Below are positions 27,318 to 36,031 of a stretch of DNA of 64,000 nucleotides, in pieces. The stretch's first letter is position 1. Each line of letters begins with the position of its first letter. The stretch is from DALYJJ01 sp033763935. GTDB lineage: Bacteria; Acidobacteriota; Terriglobia; Bryobacterales; Bryobacteraceae. The DNA is taken from positions 47,826 through 111,825 of the forward strand of contig JANRJO010000005.1 of the NCBI GenBank assembly GCA_033763935.1. The letters are read 5' to 3'. A program made the position numbers and the translations under genes. The notes under the pieces were generated by a model, which was not told the origin of the DNA, searched no databases, and was given only the letters and a program-made list of their open reading frames with translations.

Positions 27318-28073
27318 CTACACCTGCTTCTTGATCTCCACCGTCCCCCGCGTAGTCACCACCCGCAGCGAGGGCCCGCCGCCGTTTACCTTGGTCCGCT
27401 CCTTGATCAACTCCCCGGCTGTCTTGCCGAAATCCGACCGCACTTCGCCCCGCGTCGCATCCGGTTCGATATCGAACTTCACCTTCGCCGGAAGAAACAC
27501 CTGGATGTTGCCTCGCACCGTCTCCACGCGAGTGCCGCTGGTCACCTTTGCCAGATGCAGTTCCGCGTCGCCCACCACGGTCTTCAGCCGCACCAGCCCG
27601 TCGATCCCACTCATCTTGATGCTGCCGCGTATACTCTCAATCTCCATTTCGCCCCGGAGATCGGCGAGAGTCGTAGTCGCCACCGTGGACTTCACGCGTA
27701 AAGGAGCGCTCCTCGGCACCTTGATCTTCAGATGCACTTTCGGCCGCGTCGAGCCTCCACCAAAGATCTGCCAGCTGCTCTGCTGAATCTTCGAAAAGTC
27801 CACGCGGATGCGAATGCCCGCCACCTCGTCGATCAGGACCTGCGTCTCCTCGACGGCGTATTTCGCCCGAAACATGCCGGTCTCGGCTTCGATCTTCGCG
27901 TACACATCCACTTTCGGCTGGTCCCAGCCCATAACCTCGAGCGTGCCCCGCTCCGCCTCAATCACCACCGGCACGTCGGGCTTCCAGTTGACTACCTTCG
28001 TGACCTCCCTGGAATCCAAGGCCGGCGCAGCGCAGAGCGGAAGCGCCAGCAGCGCCGTCAACACAAACTTCAT
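27318..28073 (-). CDS. Exported DUF4097-like beta-helix protein, 251 aa
   Basis: The signal peptide is MKFVLTALLALPLCAAPA. The rest has the repeating short-strand pattern of DUF4097/adhesin-like beta-solenoids: RVKSTVATTTLADLRGEMEI, GSIKMSGIDGLVRLKTVVGD, ELHLAKVTSGTRVETVRG, and a final RVVTTRGTVEIKK. These proteins are exported and of unknown role, and they are often encoded near sigma factors or transporters in acidobacteria. GGAGGAACGG precedes the ATG at 28073, which settles the start. It is divergent from the hut genes. A second, truncated member of this kind lies at 44755-45252. Confidence 0.8.
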   Translation of the reverse strand: MKFVLTALLALPLCAAPALDSREVTKVVNWKPDVPVVIEAERGTLEVMGWDQPKVDVYAKIEAETGMFRAKYAVEETQVLIDEVAGIRIRVDFSKIQQSSWQIFGGGSTRPKVHLKIKVPRSAPLRVKSTVATTTLADLRGEMEIESIRGSIKMSGIDGLVRLKTVVGDAELHLAKVTSGTRVETVRGNIQVFLPAKVKFDIEPDATRGEVRSDFGKTAGELIKERTKVNGGGPSLRVVTTRGTVEIKKQV

Positions 28074-28230
28074 CCGTTCCTCCAACACCCCACTGTACGT
28101 CAACCCGCGAGAAGATGTTCCCCGGAAGCGCCACGCCGAGACCACAACCTTATTCTGCTGCACTGCGGCGAAATTCATGCCGATTTTTGCGATAGAGGAG
28201 AAGAATTTCGATGCTAGAGTGAGAAGTGCG

Positions 28231-29889
28231 ATGACCTCGCTTGTTCAGGCGCCACGGGGCGCGTCGCTGCGCTGCAGGGGCTGGCAGCAGGAAGCGGCTC
28301 TCCGGATGCTGATGAACAATCTTGACCCGGCCGTCGCCGAGCGCCCCGAAGACCTGGTGGTGTACGGCGGCCGAGGAAAGGCCGCCCGAAACTGGGCCTG
28401 CTACGAAGCAATCCTCCGCGAACTTGAGGCTCTCGCAAACGACGAAACGCTGCTCGTGCAGTCCGGCAAGCCGGTGGGAGTCTTTCGCACCCACGAAGAA
28501 GCACCGCGCGTCCTCATTGCCAACTCCAACCTGGTCGGCAAATGGTCCAACTGGGAGCATTTCCGCGATCTCGAGCGGGCCGGCCTGATGATGTATGGCC
28601 AGATGACGGCCGGCAGTTGGATCTACATCGGCTCTCAGGGCATCCTGCAGGGCACCTTCGAAACGTTCGCCGCCGCCGCCCGGAAGCACTTCGGCGGATC
28701 GCTCGCCGGACGCCTGGTCGTCAGCGGCGGCATGGGCGGAATGGGCGGCGCGCAGCCGCTTGCGGCCAGCATGAACGGCGCCGCGTTTCTGGGTATCGAA
28801 GTGGACCCGTCCCGCATTGCCCGCCGCGTCGAGACCCGCTATTGCGACCGGCAGGCACGTACGCTCGAGGAAGCGCTCGACTGGCTCGACGACGCTCGCC
28901 GCCGCCGGACCGGCCTCTCAGTCGGCCTCGCCGCCAACTGCGCGGACATCCTGCCGGAACTGGTGCGCCGCGGCCTCGTCCCGGACCTCGTGACCGACCA
29001 GACGAGTGCGCACGACCCCTTAAACGGCTATATTCCTTCCGGCCTCACTGTCGAGCGGGCGGAGGCGCTGCGACAAAGCAACCCGGACGAGTACCTGGAG
29101 CGCGCCCTCGACTCCATCGCCGTCCATGTGGGCGCCATGCTCGACCTCCAGCGTGCCGGCGCCGTCGTCTTCGATTACGGCAACAACATCCGCCGCATGG
29201 CCGCCGACCGCGGCGTCACCGGCGCCTTTTCCATCCCTGGCTTCGTTCCCGAGTACATCCGCCCTCTCTTCTGCGAAGGCAAGGGTCCCTTCCGCTGGGT
29301 GGCGCTCTCCGGAAACCCCGCCGACATCGCCGCCACGGACGAGCGCGTCTGCCGCATGTTCCCGGACAACGCCTCGCTCCACCGTTGGATGGAACTCGCG
29401 CGCGAACGCGTCGCCTTTCAAGGCCTGCCCGCGCGGATCTGCTGGCTCGGCTACGGCGAGCGCGATCGCTTCGCCACCGAGATGAACCGGATGGTGGCGC
29501 ACGGCGAAGTTCAGGCTCCGATCGTCATTGGCCGCGATCACCTCGATTGCGGCTCCGTAGCCTCCCCCTATCGTGAAACAGAAGGCATGCTGGATGGCAG
29601 CGACGCCGTGGCCGATTGGCCCATCCTCAACGCGCTGCTGAATACGGCCGCCGGAGCAAGCTGGGTGTCGGTTCACAACGGGGGCGGCGTGGGAATTGGT
29701 TTTTCTTTGCATGCAGGGCAAGTGACTGTTGTGGATGGCTCGGACGCATCGGGAGAGCGAGCCAAGCGCGTGATGACCTGCGACCCCGGCCTGGGCGTGC
29801 TGCGGCACGTTGACGCTGGGTATCCCGAAGCCAAGGAGTTCGCCGAACGGGCAGGACTGCGCGCGCCGATGCGAAGCGGCGCTGAATGA
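28231..29889 (+). CDS. hutU: Urocanate hydratase
   Basis: The 552-residue enzyme turns urocanate into imidazolone propionate, the second step of histidine degradation, with tightly bound NAD. It matches the family over its full length: RMLMNNLDPAVAERPEDLVV near the N-terminus, QSGKPVGVFRTHEEAPR, YGQMTAGSWIYIGSQGI, the glycine-rich GGMGGAQPLAASMNG, TDQTSAHDPLNGY, FDYGNNIRRMA, and HNGGGVGIGFS near the end. The length agrees with known urocanases (about 550-557). The ATG at 28231 starts exactly where homologues begin. The Shine-Dalgarno match is weak. The stop overlaps hutI by four bases. Confidence 0.97.
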   Translation: MTSLVQAPRGASLRCRGWQQEAALRMLMNNLDPAVAERPEDLVVYGGRGKAARNWACYEAILRELEALANDETLLVQSGKPVGVFRTHEEAPRVLIANSNLVGKWSNWEHFRDLERAGLMMYGQMTAGSWIYIGSQGILQGTFETFAAAARKHFGGSLAGRLVVSGGMGGMGGAQPLAASMNGAAFLGIEVDPSRIARRVETRYCDRQARTLEEALDWLDDARRRRTGLSVGLAANCADILPELVRRGLVPDLVTDQTSAHDPLNGYIPSGLTVERAEALRQSNPDEYLERALDSIAVHVGAMLDLQRAGAVVFDYGNNIRRMAADRGVTGAFSIPGFVPEYIRPLFCEGKGPFRWVALSGNPADIAATDERVCRMFPDNASLHRWMELARERVAFQGLPARICWLGYGERDRFATEMNRMVAHGEVQAPIVIGRDHLDCGSVASPYRETEGMLDGSDAVADWPILNALLNTAAGASWVSVHNGGGVGIGFSLHAGQVTVVDGSDASGERAKRVMTCDPGLGVLRHVDAGYPEAKEFAERAGLRAPMRSGAE

Positions 29890-31154
29890 AGCGAATCCTC
29901 GTACGCGGGGCAAAACAGCTTCTCACCTTGCACGGGCCCACCGGCCCGCGCCGGGGGCTGGCATTGAACGACCTCGGCGTCATCGCCAATGGCGCACTGC
30001 TCGTTGAGAACGGCGTCATCGTCGCCGTCGGCCCCTCTCGCCGCATTGAAAACCTCGCCCAGGCACGCACCGCCGAAGTCATCGACGCCGACGGCCGCGT
30101 CGTGCTCCCCGGTTTCGTCGACAGCCACACGCACCTGGTCTGCGGCCCGCCGCGTCTGCTCGACTACGAGATGCGCATCCAGGGGAAGACGTACCAGGAG
30201 ATCGCCAAGAAGGGCGGCGGCATTCTCTCGAGCGTACGCGCCGTACGCTCCCTGCCAAAGCGATCGCTGGAAATCGCGGCGCGTAAGGTCATCGACGGCA
30301 TGGTCCGCAGCGGCACCACTACCGTCGAGGCCAAGAGCGGCTACGGTCTCGACGAAAGTGGCGAACTCAAGACTCTGCGCATTCTCGAAGAACTCCAGGG
30401 CCACCCGCTCGACATTGTGCCTACCTACCTCGGGGCGCACGTCGTACCGCCCGAGTTCGAAGGCCGCCCCAACCATTACGTGGAGTGGATGTGCCGCTCC
30501 ATGATCCCGCACATCGCCCGGCGCGGTCTTGCGCGCTTCGCTGACGTGTATTGCGAGCCGTCCGCCTTCACGGTCGATCAGGCGCGCGCCTACCTCAAAT
30601 CTGCGCAAGCGCACGGCCTCGGCCTCAAGCTGCACGCCGAGCAGTTCACGCGAAGCGGCGGCGCTCTCCTCGGCGTCGAGCTCGGAGCCGTCAGCGTCGA
30701 CCACCTCGAACAGGCCGACCAAGCCGACGCGGACGCTCTCGGCCGCTCCAACACCATCGCCACCCTGCTGCCCGGCTCCGTCTTCCACCTCGGACTGCAG
30801 CGTTACGCGCCCGCGCGGCAACTCATCGACGCGGGCGCCGCTGTGGCCCTCGCTACGGACTTCAACCCCGGCACCAGCCCCACCTACAACATGCAGATGG
30901 TCCTCTCGCTCGCCTCGTCGCAGATGCGTATGACGCCCGCGGAAGGCATCTCCGCGGCCACCATCAACGGCGCCTGGGCGCTAGGGCTGGCCGACCGCCT
31001 CGGCTCGCTTGAATACGGTAAGAACGCTGACGTCGTGATTGCCGACGTCCCGGATTACCGTGAGATCCCGTACCACTTTGGAGTCGACGTGGTTTACCTG
31101 ACGATGAGGAAAGGCGCGATACTTTACCGCAGGAACAAGACACATGCCCCGTAG
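29886..31154 (+). CDS. hutI: Imidazolonepropionase
   Basis: The 422-residue amidohydrolase-superfamily enzyme opens imidazolone propionate to formiminoglutamate. Metal and catalytic residues are visible: His81 and His83 in DSHTHLV, His185 in LGAHVVP, His250 in KLHAEQF and Asp325 in ATDFNPGT. The segment EAKSGYGLDE is the usual substrate-binding part of HutI. It is the second gene of the hut operon, and its ATG overlaps the hutU stop. The first dozen residues of the downstream ftcD gene lie inside its 3' end. Confidence 0.97.
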   Translation: MKRILVRGAKQLLTLHGPTGPRRGLALNDLGVIANGALLVENGVIVAVGPSRRIENLAQARTAEVIDADGRVVLPGFVDSHTHLVCGPPRLLDYEMRIQGKTYQEIAKKGGGILSSVRAVRSLPKRSLEIAARKVIDGMVRSGTTTVEAKSGYGLDESGELKTLRILEELQGHPLDIVPTYLGAHVVPPEFEGRPNHYVEWMCRSMIPHIARRGLARFADVYCEPSAFTVDQARAYLKSAQAHGLGLKLHAEQFTRSGGALLGVELGAVSVDHLEQADQADADALGRSNTIATLLPGSVFHLGLQRYAPARQLIDAGAAVALATDFNPGTSPTYNMQMVLSLASSQMRMTPAEGISAATINGAWALGLADRLGSLEYGKNADVVIADVPDYREIPYHFGVDVVYLTMRKGAILYRRNKTHAP

Positions 31155-32565
31155 GCTGATCGAGTGCGTAGCCAATTTTTCCGAAGGCCGCGATCCGGCG
31201 AAGGTCGACCTTCTGATCGAGAGCATCCGTTCCGTGGCCGGCGTCGCCATGCTGGACCGCGAGATGGACGCCGACCACAACCGCTGCGTACTGACGTTCG
31301 CCGGCGCCCCCGATCCCGTCGCCGAGGCCGCCATTCGGGCCGCCGGCAAGGCGGCGGAACTCATTGACCTGACCAGCCACCAGGGGGTTCATCCTCGCAT
31401 CGGAGCGACGGACGTGATCCCGTTCGTGCCCGTCGAGGGCGTGACTCTCGAGGAGTGCGTGAAGATCGCCGAGCGCGTCGGCGCCGACCTCTGGAAGCGC
31501 TTCGCCATCCCCGTCTACTTCTATGAGGCCGCGGCAAAGAGACCCGATCGCACCAACCTCGAGAACATTCGCCGCGGTCAGTTCGAACTGCTGCGCGAAG
31601 AAGCCCCGCGCAACCCCGAGCGTAAGCCGGACGTCGGGGGCCCGGAGTTGCATCCCACAGCTGGCGCCACAGTCGTCGGCGCGCGCAAATTCCTCATCGC
31701 GTACAACATCAACCTCGGCACCTCGGACGTGGAGATCGCCAAGCGCATCGCCAAGGGAATTCGCCACTCCTCAGGCGGCTTCCGTTACGTCAAGGCCATG
31801 GGTGTGACCCTCGCCTCGCGTCAACTCGCGCAGGTATCGATGAACCTCACCGACTTTGAGCAGACGCCGATGCACCGCGTCTTTGAGACCGTGCGAGCCG
31901 AGGCGGAACGCTACGGGGTGCCTGTCGTCGGCAGTGAGATCGTCGGCCTGATTCCCCGCAAGGCCCTCGAGATGGCCGCCGATTACGGGCTGCGGTTTGA
32001 GAACTTCCAGCCGGGTTTGGTCCTCGAGAACCGCATCGCCGAAGCGCTCGCCGAACGCGGGGGACTAGAGGAGTTCCTGGACGCCTTGGCCGCCCCCACG
32101 GCCACGCCCGGCGGCGGCAGCGCCTCGGCAGCGGCGGGAGCCATGGCGGCAGCCCTCGGAGCGATGGTGGCCGGCCTTGCCAGGTTGAACGGCTTCGATT
32201 TCGAAGCCCCCCGCAAGTACCTCACGGCGGCCGTGGAGCGCGATGCTCAGGCATACCAGGCGGTGGTTGCTGCCTACAAGCGCCCTAAGGACGAACGGGG
32301 TCCGTTCGTCGACGCCGCGATGCGTCTCGCCACCTCGGTGCCCCTCGAAGTGGCGGAAACTGTCAAGGACCTGCAAAAGCAACTGGATCGTCTCGAAGCC
32401 CTGGCTCCCGCCAAGGTTGCCTCTGACGTGATTACCGCCAAGGCCTGCGCCGCCGCCGCGCTCGCCGGCGCCATCGCTAATGTCAAGATCAACCTCGCGT
32501 CTCTGCTCCCCGGCGACTTCCGTGATTCGGTGGAATCCGGATTGGCCGCGATAGAATCAAAGTAG
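31144..32565 (+). CDS. ftcD: Bifunctional glutamate formimidoyltransferase / formimidoyltetrahydrofolate cyclodeaminase
   Basis: The protein has 473 residues. The N-terminal part (about 1-300) is formimidoyltransferase, with LIECVANFSEGRD and HPRIGATD (His83 corresponds to the catalytic His82 of the pig enzyme). The C-terminal part (about 310-473) is the helical cyclodeaminase, with TPGGGSASAAAGAMA from residue 321. Together they move the formimino group from formiminoglutamate to tetrahydrofolate and make methenyl-THF plus ammonia. This identifies the hut route as the folate-linked one, as in animals and some bacteria, instead of HutF/HutG. It overlaps hutI by 11 bases. Confidence 0.95.
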   Translation: MPRRLIECVANFSEGRDPAKVDLLIESIRSVAGVAMLDREMDADHNRCVLTFAGAPDPVAEAAIRAAGKAAELIDLTSHQGVHPRIGATDVIPFVPVEGVTLEECVKIAERVGADLWKRFAIPVYFYEAAAKRPDRTNLENIRRGQFELLREEAPRNPERKPDVGGPELHPTAGATVVGARKFLIAYNINLGTSDVEIAKRIAKGIRHSSGGFRYVKAMGVTLASRQLAQVSMNLTDFEQTPMHRVFETVRAEAERYGVPVVGSEIVGLIPRKALEMAADYGLRFENFQPGLVLENRIAEALAERGGLEEFLDALAAPTATPGGGSASAAAGAMAAALGAMVAGLARLNGFDFEAPRKYLTAAVERDAQAYQAVVAAYKRPKDERGPFVDAAMRLATSVPLEVAETVKDLQKQLDRLEALAPAKVASDVITAKACAAAALAGAIANVKINLASLLPGDFRDSVESGLAAIESK

Positions 32566-32569
32566 ATTC

Positions 32570-33433
32570 GTGCTCGTTACCATCTCCCCCAAAACCGAAC
32601 GTCCGAAGTGGCTCCGCGCCCCGGCCCCCGTCGGTGAGCATTACCGCGAGCTGAAGGGCTTGGTGGACCGGCTGCAGTTGCATACGGTCTGCGAAAGCGC
32701 GGCCTGCCCGAACCTCGGCGAGTGCTGGAACCGCCGCACGGCGACGTTCATGATCCTCGGCAACGTCTGTACTCGCCGCTGCGGGTTCTGCGCCGTACAG
32801 AAGGGCGTTCCACTGGACGTTGACTATGATGAGCCCCGGCGCGTGGCGGAAGCCGTCGCGGTGCTCGGCCTCAAGTACGCCGTCATCACCAGCGTGAACC
32901 GCGACGACCGCAAGGACGGCGGCGCGGAGTTGTTCGCACTTACGATTCAGTCGATCCGCGAAGCCGTCCCCGGCTGCCGTGTCGAAGTCCTCGTTCCCGA
33001 TTTCCAGGGCTCGCGCGAGGCGATGGCCACGGTTCTGAGCGCCCGTCCCGACGTCCTCAACCACAATATTGAAACGGTGCCCCGCCTGTACAAGCAGGTG
33101 CGCCTCGGGGCGCGCTATGAGCGGTCTCTGGAAATGTTGGCGGCAGCGAAGGCCATCGCACCCGGCGTTCCCACGAAGTCAGGCCTCATGGTGGGCTTGG
33201 GCGAGACGAAGGACGAAGTGCTCTCCGTGATGCGCGACCTGCGCGCGCACCAGGTGGACATCATGACCATCGGCCAGTACCTGCGGCCCTCGCCGAAGCA
33301 CCTGCCGATCATCCGCTACGTGCCGGTTGCGGAGTTTGCAGAGTACAAGGCGTCCGGCGAGAAGCTCGGTTTCGCCCACGTTGAGAGCGGCCCCCTCGTG
33401 CGCAGTTCGTACCACGCCGAGGAGGCCGTCTAG
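32570..33433 (+). CDS. lipA: Lipoyl synthase
   Basis: The 287-residue radical-SAM enzyme inserts two sulfur atoms into octanoyl groups to make lipoyl cofactor for 2-oxoacid dehydrogenases and the glycine cleavage system. Both iron-sulfur sites are complete: the auxiliary cluster at Cys41, Cys46 and Cys52 (CESAACPNLGEC) and the radical-SAM cluster at Cys67, Cys71 and Cys74 (CTRRCGFC). The C-terminal RSSYHAEE holds the conserved serine of the auxiliary cluster. It starts at GTG 32570, only 4 bases after the ftcD stop, so it is probably part of the hut transcript. No lipB or lplA is near. Confidence 0.96.
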   Translation: MLVTISPKTERPKWLRAPAPVGEHYRELKGLVDRLQLHTVCESAACPNLGECWNRRTATFMILGNVCTRRCGFCAVQKGVPLDVDYDEPRRVAEAVAVLGLKYAVITSVNRDDRKDGGAELFALTIQSIREAVPGCRVEVLVPDFQGSREAMATVLSARPDVLNHNIETVPRLYKQVRLGARYERSLEMLAAAKAIAPGVPTKSGLMVGLGETKDEVLSVMRDLRAHQVDIMTIGQYLRPSPKHLPIIRYVPVAEFAEYKASGEKLGFAHVESGPLVRSSYHAEEAV

Positions 33434-33832
33434 CTACTTGGCGGGGTCCTTCGGCGCCTCCGCCGGCCGCACGCTGATGTTCGTCACATCGTGCGGGGCG
33501 TCTTTCGCCACTTCAAACTCGAACTGAATCCATTCCCCGCCGTTCTTGGTCTGCGCGAGCACGCTGATGTAGTTGCCGTTCGACTGCGTCACGCTGTGCA
33601 GTTTCAAACCGCCGGTTTGCTTGGAGGCGTTCACGTCCTGGTCCGCCCGGTTGACTGCCTCCGCCTCGCTCGTCGTTTCCTTGTGGAACGCCACAAACGC
33701 CTTGTGATCCCCGGTATTGAACACCTCGACGAACTTACTGAAACGCTTCCCGACGGGCGTGTCCGGCAGTTTCAGCTCGCCCGCCATCATCGACCCGCAC
33801 AGCAGCAGGGCCAGTCCTAACACTCTCCTCAT
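33434..33832 (-). CDS. Small exported protein, possible NTF2-like fold, 132 aa
   Basis: The signal peptide covers 1-17. The segment FVEVFNTGDHKAFVAFHKE resembles the first helix pair of NTF2/SnoaL-like domains, which form small pockets for ligands or catalysis. The rest is beta-rich (GGLKLHSVTQSNGNYISVLA, then EWIQFEFEVAKD). The family is a guess from this pattern. The ATG overlaps the stop of the S41 peptidase gene by four bases, so both are made together, and the small protein may accompany the peptidase in the periplasm. It is convergent with lipA, whose stop is adjacent. Confidence 0.75.
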   Translation of the reverse strand: MRRVLGLALLLCGSMMAGELKLPDTPVGKRFSKFVEVFNTGDHKAFVAFHKETTSEAEAVNRADQDVNASKQTGGLKLHSVTQSNGNYISVLAQTKNGGEWIQFEFEVAKDAPHDVTNISVRPAEAPKDPAK

Positions 33833-34887
33833 TGTCCAAGCTCCTTCTTCAATGAAACGATCTTGTCCTCGATCGCCTGCTTCAACCGGGGCGGTTCCAA
33901 CCCGCCCTTCTCGAGCAGCTTCTCGAGCGCCATCAGATGCGCCTTCTTCAACGCCGTCTCGGCATCCGCCGCGACGTCCGGCGCCACCCCCGTGCCCTCC
34001 CAGTTGGTCTTACTGTAGGGATTGATCGCGCGCCCCGTGGAGATAAACGCGCTGAACTTGTCATGCAGCTTTACGCCCTCGCCCGGATGGGCTCCGCCGC
34101 CGGTAGTCTCCCCGACGATCGTCGCCCGCTTCAGGTTCTTGAGGTTGTAAGTGAACTCCTCAGCCGCCGAAAACGTGTACTTACTCGTGAGTAGATAGAC
34201 GTCTTTGCCCGCGTACCGTTTGCCCGGCACCCACGGCAGCGTGTGCCACTGCTCGGTGCTGTCCGCCGGGCGGTAGTAGAGGTCATTCAGATGAACGCGG
34301 TTGTCGCCGAACAACCATGACGTGATCAGCGCGACCATGCCGGGGGAACCGCCGCCGTTCCGCCGCAGATCGATGATCAGCGAGTCGGTATTCGCAAGGA
34401 ACTGCATGGCCGCGAAGGCCGTGTCCCCGCCCAGCGCCGGGTCCATGAACCCGCGCAGGTCCAGGTAGCCGATGTTGCCCTCCAGGCGTTCCACCTTCTC
34501 AAACCCGTAGTTCATCCGCGCCATGTTCTTGCGCTGCCGCTCGATGTCCTCCGGCGACGGACGCCGTAGTTCGGGCACGCCTTCGTGCACGTAGTTCACG
34601 CGAAGATGCTTGTCCTTGCTGATCTCCTGCAAGTCCGCGGTCAGCTGCCGGGCGAACGCGCGGCCCGTATCGAGCGATTTGTAGCCGCCATCCTGCTGCT
34701 TGCGGCGAAGCGTCTCGACGATCTTCTTCGCCGTCTTCGGGAACACGTAGCGGTTCTCCAGCCGCTCCGCCAGCGTGTTCACCACCTGTTGGCGAGCGCT
34801 CTCGTCAACCGGACCGTCCGGCTCCGGCCGTTGTCCCCACGCGGCCGCCGCCAGGAAGGCCGCCCCGATCAGCACTCTTCGAGTCAT
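33829..34887 (-). CDS. Exported S41-family peptidase, 352 aa
   Basis: The signal peptide is 1-18. The helical N-terminal part (ESARQQVVNTLAERLENRYVF) is typical of IRBP-like or tail-specific S41 peptidases. The core shows IGYLDLRGFMDPALG, SLIIDLRRNGGGSPGM and the nucleophile segment SKYTFSAAEEF, with Ser240. Where CtpA has a catalytic lysine 25 residues further on, this protein has glycine (TTGGGAHPG), which fits the S41B group. It would hydrolyse peptides in the periplasm. It is the first gene of a pair with the small exported protein. Confidence 0.88.
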   Translation of the reverse strand: MTRRVLIGAAFLAAAAWGQRPEPDGPVDESARQQVVNTLAERLENRYVFPKTAKKIVETLRRKQQDGGYKSLDTGRAFARQLTADLQEISKDKHLRVNYVHEGVPELRRPSPEDIERQRKNMARMNYGFEKVERLEGNIGYLDLRGFMDPALGGDTAFAAMQFLANTDSLIIDLRRNGGGSPGMVALITSWLFGDNRVHLNDLYYRPADSTEQWHTLPWVPGKRYAGKDVYLLTSKYTFSAAEEFTYNLKNLKRATIVGETTGGGAHPGEGVKLHDKFSAFISTGRAINPYSKTNWEGTGVAPDVAADAETALKKAHLMALEKLLEKGGLEPPRLKQAIEDKIVSLKKELGQ

Positions 34888-34950
34888 GTCAGGATGATAG
34901 CGTCCGGGGCCGCTTCTTCTCTTGCACCCGATTAAGTCGATGGAACGCGA

Positions 34951-35751
34951 TTAAGAAGCGCGCACCGTTTGCCGGTACTGAGCGGGCGTCACACCGAGTT
35001 GCCGCTTGAAGGTGCGCGTGAAGTGGCTCTGGTCGGTGAAGCCGGCTTCCGCGGCGATATCGGCCAGCGGCGCGTTCGACGCGCGCAGACGACGGACGGC
35101 GAACTCCACCCGTAGTTTGCGCACGTATTCACCCGCCGTACAGCCGAAGTGCTTCCGGAAAGCCGCCGCCAGGTGCACCGGATGGGCGGCAACCTCCGCC
35201 GCAACCTCTGCCATCGAAACGCTGTCCCTGAACCGGTCCGCAAGCAACTCTCGCGCCGTTCGCAGCCACGGCGGCACGGCGCCCGGCGCACGAAAACGCG
35301 CCCGCTGCAATTCCCCCATCACCTGCAGAACCAGCCCCTCAATGGCGAGCGGCGAAGCATCGTCCATCCGGCGGAACTCGTCATACAACCTCACCAGCAG
35401 GTTGGCCACGGCGCCCCCGCGGAACTCCGCCTCCGGCGGCATGGGCAGTTCGTCGGCGATGCTCCCGGGAAGAAACTCCACATTGAATCCGCGGGTCTCT
35501 CCGCCGTGGAACGTCTCCGTGTGCTCTTCGCCCGCCGGGTGGAACGCCGCCATCAACGGCTTCATATGCCGCGTGCTGCCATTGTAGGTTTCCGTGTAGC
35601 CGCCCTTCCGAACCAGGCACAGGTAAGGCCGGGCGTGAGAATGGCGAGCCAGCCGCGCACCCGCGCCGTAGCGCGTTTCCGTCAACAAAAGACACCGCGT
35701 GTTCTCCCGCCGCAGCACCTCGCCGCAATACTCGCCCGAGCCCAGACGCAT
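34951..35751 (-). CDS. AraC-family transcription regulator, 266 aa
   Basis: Residues 1-130 form a cupin-like sensing domain (GYTETYNGSTRHMKPLMAAF, HPAGEEHTETFHGG). The C-terminal region, about 165-262, is the AraC/XylS DNA-binding domain. Its two helix-turn-helix parts read VSMAEVAAEVAAHPVHLAAAF and ASNAPLADIAAEAGFTDQSH, and the family's second motif reads FTRTFKRQLGVTPAQYR. The ligand is unknown. It stands alone, 63 bases from the start of the S41 peptidase gene on the same strand and 86 bases from the divergent small membrane protein gene. A control role over either neighbour is possible but unproven. Confidence 0.93.
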   Translation of the reverse strand: MRLGSGEYCGEVLRRENTRCLLLTETRYGAGARLARHSHARPYLCLVRKGGYTETYNGSTRHMKPLMAAFHPAGEEHTETFHGGETRGFNVEFLPGSIADELPMPPEAEFRGGAVANLLVRLYDEFRRMDDASPLAIEGLVLQVMGELQRARFRAPGAVPPWLRTARELLADRFRDSVSMAEVAAEVAAHPVHLAAAFRKHFGCTAGEYVRKLRVEFAVRRLRASNAPLADIAAEAGFTDQSHFTRTFKRQLGVTPAQYRQTVRAS

Positions 35752-35837
35752 CGCTACCCTCTTGTCAGGTTTAGACGAGCACTCCGGCCATTTGTTCCGT
35801 GAACCGGCGCCGCCCCTCGAGCGTATTCTATTGTGAA

Positions 35838-36029
35838 ATGCTCAAGTTCCTTCTGTGGCTGATTCTGCTGTTCCTGTGCTGGCCGCTGGCGCTCATCGCG
35901 CTCGTCGCGTACCCGCTGGTCTGGCTGCTGTTGCTGCCCTTCCGCATCGTCGGCATCGCGGTCGGCGGCGTCCTGGAACTGATCTGGGCGATCGTCACCT
36001 TGCCCGCTCGCCTGCTGCGCGCGGTCTGA
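35838..36029 (+). CDS. Small membrane protein, 63 aa
   Basis: The frame MLKFLLWLILLFLCWPLALI continues with further Leu/Val/Ile-rich stretches up to ARLLRAV. It has two hydrophobic helices and almost no soluble part. ATG at 35838 is preferred over a longer frame from 35799 because the hydrophobic part begins at once. It is convergent with the ADOP permease gene (2 bases between the stops). Function unknown. The hydrophobic run is too regular to be chance, yet small size keeps confidence moderate. Confidence 0.6.
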   Translation: MLKFLLWLILLFLCWPLALIALVAYPLVWLLLLPFRIVGIAVGGVLELIWAIVTLPARLLRAV

Positions 36030-36031
36030 CG

